A stretch of DNA of 64,000 nucleotides, from contig NC_053036.3 of the NCBI RefSeq assembly GCF_002575655.3, forward strand, positions 644,450,736 to 644,514,735. The letters are read 5' to 3'. The notes below the pieces were generated by a model. That model did not search any database. It saw only the letters and a list, made by a program, of their open reading frames with translations, and had not been told where the DNA came from. The stretch comes from Aegilops tauschii subsp. strangulata (Eukaryota; Streptophyta; Magnoliopsida; Poales; Poaceae). This document shows positions 54,890-64,000 of the stretch, one piece after another (position 1 is the stretch's first letter; every line of letters starts with the position of its first letter). The position numbers and the translations under genes are program-made.

Positions 54890-57645
54890 ATGTCTAGCAT
54901 TCCCAGCTCCTCCTCCCGTCCCTGCGGCCCAGAAAAAGGCGAGTGGGAGAAGTGCTCCGTATCCCATAGTCAGCTGGAGAAGCTGCAGATACAGGGGTTT
55001 CTCCCCCTGCGGATCTGGTCCTGTTCGAGCAGGGTTGGCCTCCTTCAACGGCAAAACCCAGGCGGAGGATTTCCCCAATCCATCCAGGGGGAACGAGTGT
55101 GTTTCGTCCCCTATCTGCCAAGGGGTGTGGGATTTCCAATTCATCCATTCCTCCGAGGGCTTTTGGAATATTATGGCCTCCAGCTGCACAACTTTACTCC
55201 AGCCTCCATCCTGCATATTGCGGGTTATGTCGCTTTATGCGAACTATTCCTGGGTTGTGAGGCCCATTTTGAACTGTGGAGAAAGTTATTCTGCCTTGTC
55301 ACGCGTAACCACGAGGGATCAATATTTGAAGTGGGCGGAGCCGAAATATGGCGCATCGCCGAGAGCGGATACCTATCCGGCACACCGAAGAAGGCATCTG
55401 AAGAGTGGACTTCTGAGTGGTTCTACATCGAGGACGTCGCACTTCCTGACCCAGTCCGGAGGGGTCTTCCCGAGTTCACAAGTATTCCTTTGAAGAAACG
55501 CCATAGCTGGCGTCCTCGAAGCCTCGAGGAGGAAGACAGTGCGGAAGTCCGCAAACTCTTGAGCAAGATAAAGATGCCGCCCAGTCCGGATATACGATAG
55601 TCGAAGTAATGGCGACCTCCATAGTGCGGGGGGTCCAGCCACTCCAATACAGAGGACTTCCCATGTGGCACTACAATGGGGAAGATGACGCCTCCCGCTG
55701 CGGCAGGAAGGGTCCGGACACCCCTGCCGCCCTGGCCAAAATATTGGCCGAACTGTTCAAAGGGGAGGAAGAGGAGTTCCTGCGCATCAAGCACAGGGAA
55801 GGATATTCTATGTACAATCCTCCTACCTGGGTAAGCTCCCAACTCCTCTGCCCTACTCATTCCACTCCCTGAGCTATGCTCAATGAACATTAACCTGTCC
55901 ATTTGTAACAGCACTGGCGAAAGATTTCTGAGGGACTTTACAGCCCCGCCCCGCAGCCCGAGGGCCACAACCGGCACCTTGACCCCGGATTCGAAGAGGA
56001 TCCGGATATATTCGTGGTGCTCGAGAATGGGGTGTTTTACCAAACGAGCTACGACGGCACAGAAGTAGCCATCATCGCTGATTATCCCGGTCTTCTCCCC
56101 GCTTTACACGTAAGTAATCAGGAGACACCTTGTCCAAAAGAGTTCTCTCATTCTACCTCACCCACCGCACCGTCCTGTGCTTCAAAGGGGAGGCACTCGA
56201 CGCGCCATGCTACTCCAAGAGTGATTCCAAAGAGAGCGTCTCCCGTACCGGGCAAACCTTCGAAGAGGAAGGCGAACGAAGACACGGTCGGGCCCTCATC
56301 AAAGAGGTACGAGTTCGCAAGTATGTTTTTGTTTAATAGTCGCATCCAACTGTGACTTTCATGATTGTCCTATATCAGGAAAAGAGTTCGCCGGACTGTG
56401 TCTGGGGATCCGGCTTGTTATACTCCGGACAGCCGGGATCCGGCCCCAGTCGAGGAGCCGGGGGCCGATATGGGAGTGACGCCGGACTGTCCTCCAGCTG
56501 AAAGCTCGGAAGATATGTCCGTCACCAACTCAGAGGTGGAGAGCGCCATGAATCACCGGCGCCGGAGGGCCATTTTACGGGACCCCCACTTCTCGGACGA
56601 GGCTTTTAATGCCTTCAGCTCGGCTGATGCCTACATCCGAGCTGCTCGAGATGGGCTCAGCAGAGCCACAAAGCAGCATTTCAAAGATGCGCAGGTAAAT
56701 TTATTGTGTCCGAATATGATAATCATATGCCAGTAGCCCCCGAGACTTAAAGTAGTTGGTACAACTGATTTGAGGATCGCTGTATAAGCAGATTCTTTCT
56801 GAGAAGAACGACCTGCTAGCCCAAGAGCTAGACAAGTGCCGGACACAGTTAACTGCATTTACCGCCGAACTGGAAAAATCCAAGAAGGCATCTGTAGGTA
56901 ATATTTCCCTCCGTCGAGAAATAATAATTGTATAGCAGCTGTGTTAACACTGTGGCTTATCAGGATCGTCAGATCAACTGGAGGAGAAAGAGTCGAAAAG
57001 ACTACATGCCGCAGGCGAGCGGGTGCTGGCCCGAGTCAGACAGGAGAAAAACAAACTTCAAGATTCAAACACCCAGCTGGGCGAAGACTGAAAGATGTGC
57101 AGGCCCGTAAAGGAGAACAAAAGGTTGCGAGGCAGTATCTTCAGTATGTGGACGAACTATATCTTATAGTAATTCGGACATAACAGGGACTGACAGATTT
57201 ATGTCTGCAGGTATGCTGACCGGTCGTCCCGAAGAGGAGATGTCCGGATTCTCGGGCGATCTGCTACAAGAGCTGTCGCGCATGCATGAGCAAACTCGGC
57301 AGGCGATGCAAAGCGTTGCCAAGGCCGTGTGGCCATCTGCCTCTCCTCCAGGAAAGATGGAGGAGCTCCTAGAGTTATTAAAGGGAGCGCGGAAGTGCTT
57401 TCGATTGTGGAAAATATCAGCCTGCCGGGAGGGTGCACGAGAGGCCTGGGCCATGGTGAAAACGCGGTACACCAAGCTTGATCCGAATCATATGGCTTGG
57501 GTCGGACCTCTAGGGTCAGATGGGAAAGAAGTTCCCGTTAGTTTGGTATATGACCAAGTAAAAGTAGCCGCCAAGTTTTCCTAATAGGATTGTAAGTTAG
57601 ATAGCCTGCTGGACGGTATAGAGGAGGAAATGTTTGAGTCCAAGT
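54890..57645 (+). pseudogene. Antisense ORF of E4 (PF04195-type 'putative gypsy type transposon' protein), decayed
   Basis: Runs opposite to gag-pol. It starts at the ATG at 54890 (MSSIPSSSSRPCGPEKGEWE) and shows exons with good splice sites: 54890-55830 (donor TGG|GTAAGC), 55912-56306, 56379-56694 (donor CAG|GTAAAT), 56792-56897, 56964-about 57100 and 57210-57584 or 57645. The first exon carries the conserved block GVGFPIHPFLRGLLEYYGLQ and ILHIAGYVALCELFLGCEAHF, and the later exons are coiled coil. Frame changes lie near 55010-55085 (a pair that restores the frame), near 55580 and near 57085. Antisense ORFs of this type are established in Tat-lineage elements, with unknown function. The domain name is from memory of the family pattern. 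Confidence 0.75.
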
Positions 57646-58461
57646 GACTGTGTATTCTCCTTCTAGCTGAATTGTAAAACGATTGTCATGGCAGACCTTT
57701 TCACTTCGACCTCTGGACCCGAAGGTGCGGAGTGTTTCGGAATACTATTGCGGCCGAATAGACCGGTGTATGCTTGGAAACCAGGCGTAGGGGTCATAGT
57801 TGCTTGAACAGACAAGTTGTATCCGGCTAGTTATGCTATATTACATTAAGATTGTAAGAAACATCTTCCAAAGAGAATAGTTCCATTAAGGGTTCCTTTC
57901 CCTGGGTATGCATGCGTTAACACGCATGTCCGAGCTGTGATTAAAAAATCGCAGTATGTTTTAACTTCTGGGGGTTCACAATGTAGTAAATGCAAAAAAC
58001 ATCTTTAGTCCACCAACCGAATATTCCCTTAAGAACGCTAGCTTTCGGCTTCACCCAGTCTGAGGTACACATCCGGATGACCCGGCAGTAACAATCGCAA
58101 AGGTCCTCCCTTTATGCCCTAGCCGAACTAACGGGAACGTAGGGCATAAGCACAAGAGCCAGGCAACCCAGCTTGGCCAAAACTTAAGTCATATCGATGC
58201 ATATAATGGCGAAGAAAAGGGACATATGGAAAAACGCATATGTAATGAGCTTGATGCTCGGAAAATAATAACAAGCTTCTATCCAAAAAGCCCCCAGGTA
58301 TGATGGATGTACATATTGAAGTATGTGTATGTTACCAATGCGCGGTTGAGCCGCGCGAAAAGCTTTGAGGCTAAAAGGAAAGGGGAAAAGGGGAAAAGGC
58401 GAAAAGAGAGGAAAAAACAAAAGGAACATTAGGGAGAAGGAAACAAACAAAGAGTTTGGCA
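57646..58461. other. Non-coding spacer of E4
   Basis: Between the end of the antisense gene and the end of pol. No frame was recognised; 58370-58450 is A/G-rich. Confidence 0.5.
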
Positions 58462-61400
58462 CTAAGCATAGAATCTTCGGAGTCTGGCCGCGTTCCAAGG
58501 GTTCGGCTCTAAGCGATTATCTGACGCATCACGCAGGCGGTACGCTCCTCCAGTGAGAACTTTGTCAATGATGAAGGGACCTTCTCATTTGGGCTTGAGT
58601 TTGTCCTTTTTCTTCTCCGGCAAGCGTAGAACGAGTTCGCCAACATTGTAAGTCTTGGCCCGTACTTCTCTGCTTTGATATCTGCGGGCCTGTTGTTGAT
58701 AAAATGCGGAACGGGCTTTTGCAACGTCGCGCTCCTCCTCCAGGGCGTCTAGGCTGTCCTGCCGATCGAGCTCGGCTTCTCTCTCTTCGTACATGCGCAC
58801 TCGAGGTGAGTCATGAATAATGTCGCAGGGCAACACCGCCTCTGCGCCGTACACCATGAAGAAAGGTGTGTATCCGGTAGTGTGATTCGGCGTGGTCCGC
58901 AGCCCCCAGAGTACGGTGTCGAGCTCCTCAACCCAGTGCTTGTCTGATTCCTTCAAGGATCGCACCAGCCTGGGTTTGATGCCGCTCATAATAAAACCAT
59001 TGGCCCGTTCGACTTGACCGTTTGTTTGCGGGTGATAGACGGAGGCGTAATCGAGCTTAATGCCCAGATTGGCGCACCAATTTTCACCTCATCGGCTGTA
59101 AAGTTGGAGCCCTTATCAGTGATGATGTTGTGTGGAACACCATAACGGTGTACAACACCGGATATAAAGTCTATCACTGGTCCGGCCTCGGCCGTTTTAA
59201 CTGGTTTGGCCTCTATCCACTTAGTGAATTTATCCACCATGACCAACAGATATTTTTTCTTATGGCTTCCTCCTTTAAGGGGTCCGACCATATCAAGCCC
59301 CCAGACCCGGAAAGGCCAAGTGATGGGGATTGTTTGCAGAGCGGTGGGTGGCATATGGCTCTGGTTAGCAAAAAGCTGGTATCCGACGCAACGTTGGACG
59401 AGGTCCTGCACGTCTGCTCGGGTCGTCGGCCAATAAAAACCTGTACGGAAGGCCTTGCTAACAAGGGCCCGAGCTGCGGCATGGTGGCCGCCGAGACCAG
59501 CGTGAATTTCAGCCAGGAGCTGCCGCCCCTCCTCCTCGGAGATACATCTTTGAAGGACTCCGGTAGTACTGTTCTTGTAGAGCTCTCCGTCGTGAACCTT
59601 ATAGGCCTTCGAACGCCGGACAATGCGGCGGGCCTCGTTCTGATCCTCAGGGAGTTCCTTCCTATTAAGGTAGGCCAAGTAGGGTTCAGTCTATGGGGCG
59701 ATTACTGCCATAATGAGCTGGGCCGACGGTGTTATTTCGGTGGCTGAGCCCCCGATGATAGAGGTGTGTTCAGAATCTGGGGTTGTGTTCGGGTCCGGAC
59801 TAGTGTCGCCGCCCTCCCCTTGCCACACCGCGGATGGCTTAAAAAGCCTTTCCAGAAAGATGTTAGTTGGGACGGGGTCGCGTTTGGCGCTGATGCGAGC
59901 GAGGACGTCCGCCGCTTGATTACTTTCTCGAGCCACGTGATGAAACTCGAGCCCCTCGAACCGAGCCGACTTTTTTAAGACGACATTGCGATAAGCCGCC
60001 ATCTTTGGATCTTTGGCGTCAAAATCTCCGTTTATTTGAGATATTGCGAGGTTTGAGTCCCCACGCACTTCTAGGCGTTGTATGCCCATAGAGACGGCAA
60101 TCCGAAGACCATGCAATAAGGCCTTGTATTCGGCTGCGTTGTTGGAGTCTGTATATAATATCTGGAGTACGTACTGGACTACATCTCCAGTGGGGGACGT
60201 TAAACGACACCCGCTCCTAATCCTGCCAACATTTTGGAGCCATCGAAATACATGACCCAGTTGGAATATGTGTCGTACTCTTTAGGGAGTTCGGCCTCTG
60301 TCCATTCGGCGATGAAGTCCGCCAATACTTGGGATTTAATGGCTCGACGTGGTTTGTATGTTATGTCAAATGGAAGGAGCTCAATGGCCCATTTGGCAAT
60401 CTGGCCCGTAGCATCGCGGTTGTTTATTATATCATTGAGTGGTACTTCGGAAGCCACCGTGATCGAACACTCTTGAAAATAGTGTCGCAGCTTCCGGGAT
60501 GCCATAAAGACCACGTATGCTATCTTTTGGTAATGAGGGTACCGGGATTTGCATGGTGTGAGAAGAGTGGATACGTAATATATAGGCTTCTGAAGTGGGA
60601 ACTTGTGTCCGACCTGCTCTCGCTCAACAACGAGCACGGCGCTCACCACCTGGTGTGTTGCCGATATGTATAATAGCATGGGTTCGCCCACATTTGGCGC
60701 GGCCAGGATTGGGATGCTCGCTAGGAGGGTTTTTATTTCTTCCAGTCCGGTCGTTGCCGCATCTGTCCACTCGAAGTGATCGGTGCGCCGGAGTAAGCAG
60801 TACAGTGGCAATGCCTTTTCTCCCAATCTGGAGATAAAGCGGCTTAACGCTGCCACACATCCGGCCAGTTTAAGGTTTGTTGGTGTAGCCAATTGCGACA
60901 AAGCTCGGATTTTAGCTGGATTTTCTTCGATTCCTCTGCTGGAAACAATGAAGCCCAGCAGTTTTCCGGCGGGGTCGCCGAAAACACATTTTTCTGGATT
61001 GACCTTAATGTCGTATGTACGGAGGTTGTCGAATGTAAGACGTAAATCGTCTATTAGCGACTCGACGTGCCTGGTCTTAATGACGACGTCGTCCACATAT
61101 GCTTCTACTGTCTTGCCGATCTGCTTTTCCAGGCATGTTTGAATCATGCGTTGGTAAGTAGCGCCCGCGTTTTTGAGCCCGAAAGGCATAGTGTTGAAGC
61201 AGAAAGGCTCATATGGGGTAATGAATGCCGTTGCGGCTTGATCGGACTCCTTCATCTTGATCTGATGGTACCGGAGTATGCGTCGAGAAAACACAGTGAG
61301 TCGTGTCCTGCGGTTGCGTCGATGATCTGATCGATCCGGGGGAGGGGGAAGGGATCCTTAGGGCAGGCCTTGTTGAGGTCTTTGAAATCGACACATAGGC

Positions 61401-63569
61401 GCCAGGATTTATCCTTCTTTGGTACCATCACCAGGTTTGCTAGCCAGTCCGGGTGTTTTATTTCTCCGATGAATCCGGCTTCGAGTAACTTGGCTAGCTC
61501 TTCTCCCATAGCTTGTCGTTTGGGTTCGAAGAAACACCGCAGTGTTTGTTTGACCGGTTTATATCCCTTAAGGATATTGAGGCTGTGTTCGGCTAGCCTG
61601 CGTGGGATTCCTGGCATGTGAGAAGGGTCCCAGGCAAATATGTCCCAATTCTCGCACGGGAACTTTCGTAGCGCGGCATCGACCGTTGGGTCGAGTTGTG
61701 CCCCAATAGATGTTGTCTTGTTGGGGTCCGTTGGATGGACTTGGAATTTGACTATTTCTTCTGCTGGTTTGAAGTAGGTGACTTGGGTCGTTTGTCTAGG
61801 ATCACGTCGTCCCTATCCACCCTAGAGCGTAATGCGGTTAGTTCTTCGGCCGCGAGGGCTTCAGATAATGCCTCGAGGGCCAGGGATGCGGTTTTGTTTT
61901 CGGCGCGGAGTGCTATGTCCGGATCACTGATAAGAGTGATTATGCCGTTGGGCCCGGGCATCTTGAGCTTCATGTACCCATAATGTGGTATAGCTTAGAA
62001 GCGTGTAAAAGCATCTCGTCCCAGCAGGGCATGATATCCGATGTTGAAAGGGGCCACTTGGAAGGTTATTTCTTCGGACCGATAGTTCTCCGGTGTGCCG
62101 AATACCACGTCAAGTGTGATTTTTTCCGCACACTACGCCTCCCGACTGGGGATGATTCCTCGGAAGGACGTGCTACTTTGCTTGATGCGGCTCCTATCTA
62201 TTTCCATCTTGTGGAGTGTATCCTTGTAGATGAGGTTTAGTCCGCTGCCGCCGTCCATGAGAACCTTGGTGAGCCGAAAGCCATCCACAATTGGACTGAG
62301 AACCAAGGCAGCTGGTACTCGGACTACTCTGTGTTTTGGTTCGTCACTGGCATTGAAAGTTATAGCCATGTCGTTCCAAGGGTTTATTGCTGCGATTTGG
62401 CAGACTTCGGCGACTCGCGGAGTGCCCTTTTGCGCCTATTGTTTGAAGCGAATGTCTCGAAGACCGTCAGTACTTTGCGGTCGTCGTCTTCTGGGGGGTG
62501 TTGTTCATGTGTATTCTTGGTGAGGATATCTTCGCCGCTCTTGGCCACTTGCCGGAGTATCCAACATGCTCTAAGGCTGTGGGTTGGTATGTTATTCGGT
62601 GTTGCGTGTATTTTGCATGGCCCATCGAGCCATCCTTCCAAAACGGTTCCGCGCCCCGTGGTGGATTTGTATTTCTTTACTATTGGGCCGGGCGTGCCAC
62701 GAGGGTGCACCCTTTTCCCCTGAACGAGGGGTTGAGTGTGGACCGATGGTTCCCAACGGGCTGCCTGGGTTTTCCAGGCGCTTTCCATTGCGCTATACTT
62801 TTGTAGGATAGTTGCCAGGTCAGGAAAGTGTAATATGCGATGGCGGTTGATGGCATTGAGGATTCCTTCATCCATGCAATTGTTTCAGAACGCTGAGATT
62901 GCTTCCTCGTCGCGGCAATCTTTAATTTTGTCTTTGACAAGAAGGAATCTGGCCCAGAAGTGGTGGACCGTTTCTGCGACTGCTGTTGTATGCTCATGAG
63001 AGCGCTTATGTATGGGTGGGTGGGTGGTTTTAAATCCGAACCCTGACCCAATGTTGGATCCGGAATCTGAAGGTCGTCCGAATTTAACAGATCGGGCTCC
63101 GGGATATCCACTGATTTCCTGGGCTTGCCGTCCGGTTCTATGTTCGGAGGGCGGGATACATCTCCTCGCAGATGGGTGTCCGGTTCTTTGAGATCGGAGA
63201 TCTGGACATAGTCCATCCTTAGTATGGAGGGAGAGTTGTCGTCTCTCTCCTCGACTACCGCTATCTGGTGGGTGATCGGTGGAGATTTGATTTCTCTCTG
63301 ATCGGGTTAAGCCCAATTCGATCGTAGTCTGTAGTGACCCCCAGGGTGGCGATGCGGTCGATGAGTTCGTTTAAAAACGAAAGCTTCGCTTGATCCATCT
63401 GCTTGGAGTGTCCGGAGTCGATACGAAGGGGATTTTCGATGACCCGGGAGGTCACCGTCGGCTCAACGGCCGAACGGGCGGTCATGGTAAAGCCGCCCAG
63501 CCAGAGGGTTTGGCCTGGGGCCAGCGCTCCTCCGGAGGTGATATTGTCCTTGAGAACAAGGCGAGCCAT
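58462..63569 (-). pseudogene. Gag-pol remnant of E4
   Basis: Read from 63569 downward. Gag: capsid helix HFWARFLLVKDKIKDCRDEE near 62940, a TGA at 62882-62884 in the frame. Protease: LMDGGSGLNLIY near 62240. RT: KSWRLCVDFKDLNKACPKD near 61390, then after a 1-bp loss near 61270 the catalytic AYVDDVVIK near 61090. RNase H: MYFDGSK near 60240 and DSNNAAEYEALLHG near 60130, with a frame change between. Integrase: HAGLGGHH near 59510, DMVGPL near 59300, TDKGSNFTADEVK near 59100, a frame change near 59080, then SGIKPRLV onward; a TGA near 58585 cuts the C-terminal part, which runs on to a TAG at 58462-58464. The zinc finger has CVGYQ where a second Cys is expected. At least six lesions make it non-functional. 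Confidence 0.85.
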
Positions 63570-63597
63570 CGATCCTGTCTTCGACGCCACAGTGGAA

Positions 63598-63615
63598 CTC
63601 TCAATGAAAGCACCA
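63598..63615 (-). promoter_or_regulatory. Primer-binding site of E4
   Basis: On the minus strand TGGTGCTTTCATTGAGAG, 1 bp after the LTR end. It differs from the tRNA-Asp site of E1-E3; I do not assign the tRNA. Confidence 0.65.
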
Positions 63616-63616
63616 A

Positions 63617-64000
63617 TGTCGCTGTCAAAACCGGCGGATCTTGGGTAGGGGGTCCCGAACTGTGCGTTTAAGGATGATGGTAAAAGGAGACGGGGGACAC
63701 AATGTATACCCAGGTTCGGGCCCTCTCTATGAAGGTAATACCCTACTTCCTGATTGATTGATCTTGATGAACATAAGTATTACAAGAGTTGATCTACCAC
63801 GAGATCGTAGTGGCTAAACCCTAAAAGCCTAGCCTGTATGACTATAGTTATGCCCTCTCCTCCGGACTAAGTCCTCCGGTTTATATAGACACCGGGAGGA
63901 TCAAGGGTTATACAAGGTCGGTTACAAAGAAAGGAATCTACATATTTGATCGCCAAGCTTGCCTTCCATCCGGACACGGGTAAAGTTTTCGGTCTTTATA
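63617..64000 (-). repeat. 5' LTR of E4, partial at the window edge
   Basis: Matches 54099 onward (CTGTCAAAACCGGCGGATC against GTGTCAAAACCGGCGGATC), with a small deletion near 63966 where the 3' LTR has an extra AAGCCAAGGAGAGTCC. About 384 bp are in the window. Confidence 0.9.

Larger units (their letters stand above)
54099..64000 (-). mobile_element. Gypsy LTR retrotransposon E4, Tat-type layout with antisense ORF, runs off the window
   Basis: Minus strand. 3' LTR 54099-54574, antisense gene region 54890-57645, gag-pol remnant 58462-63569, primer-binding site 63598-63615, 5' LTR from 63617 to beyond the window end. In the element's direction the order is LTR, gag, protease, RT, RNase H, integrase, then an additional ORF in opposite orientation before the 3' LTR. 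This is the layout known from Tat-lineage elements such as maize Grande and rice RIRE2. Many frameshifts and stops show it is dead. Confidence 0.85.

Noticed and set aside
35..63990. tRNA, rRNA, snoRNA or CRISPR-like arrays
   Set aside because: No cloverleaf, rRNA core or spacer-repeat pattern was seen; the tRNA-Asp-like words are retrotransposon primer-binding sites.

Overview
The window looks like nuclear DNA of a large-genome grass of the wheat/barley group (Triticeae). The signs are nested LTR retrotransposons with long LTRs beginning TGATACGTCTCC, a CACTA transposon terminus, Stowaway MITEs with TA duplications, a Mutator-like terminal repeat built of minisatellite, plant gene families (F-box/DUF295, phytocystatin) and a plastid rpl14 fragment inside a nuclear pseudogene. 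No rRNA, tRNA or CRISPR array was seen. Roughly two thirds of the window is transposon-derived.

Layout. 1-1812: two outward-facing Mutator-like ends whose arms are minisatellites. 1813-12122: a local gene duplication. Copy A (1813-6632) and copy C (8091-12122) each hold an F-box-less DUF295 gene followed by a secreted cystatin gene. Between them lies an inverted, F-box-containing DUF295 pseudogene (copy B, 6647-7949). Copy A is dead in both genes and carries the plastid insertion; copy C is open in both. 12123-13571: no gene seen. 13572-18945: a non-autonomous Gypsy-type LTR element (E1) with a non-gag ORF, cut in its 3' LTR by a CACTA element that starts at 18946. The CACTA sequence runs to about 33.57 kb without a visible right terminus and contains a second LTR element (E2, 20124-27948, minus strand, TSD GGATC) with only gag and protease. 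33.6-43.6 kb: a low-copy island with MITEs, four Helitron-type 3' ends and three gene-like loci: a minus-strand decayed locus at about 36.7-37.1 kb, a plus-strand TATA-box gene with one frameshift at 37857-38398, and an intact DEDDy 3'-5' exonuclease-like gene at 41808-42533 ending in 14 lysines. 43600-52919: Gypsy element E3 (Athila-like gag-protease plus an extra ORF, no polymerase), with a truncated 3' LTR abutting a Copia-type 3' LTR remnant (52920-53738). 54099-64000: a minus-strand Gypsy element (E4) with a decayed gag-pol and a multi-exon ORF antisense to it, as in the Tat lineage; its 5' LTR runs off the window.

How the parts relate. The best candidates for working genes are the copy C cystatin (11407-11793), the exonuclease-like gene, and less surely the copy C DUF295 protein. 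E1, E2 and E3 all encode no reverse transcriptase or integrase, share the same tRNA-Asp-type primer-binding site, and must have been mobilised in trans. The nesting gives a relative order: E1, then CACTA into E1, then E2 into CACTA. No clearly new biological system was found. The most unusual items are the plastid insertion that dates the split of the two gene copies, a MITE that supplies the end of a reading frame, the doubled primer-binding site of E2, and E1, which shares LTR and 3' sequence with E2 but carries an unrelated ORF.
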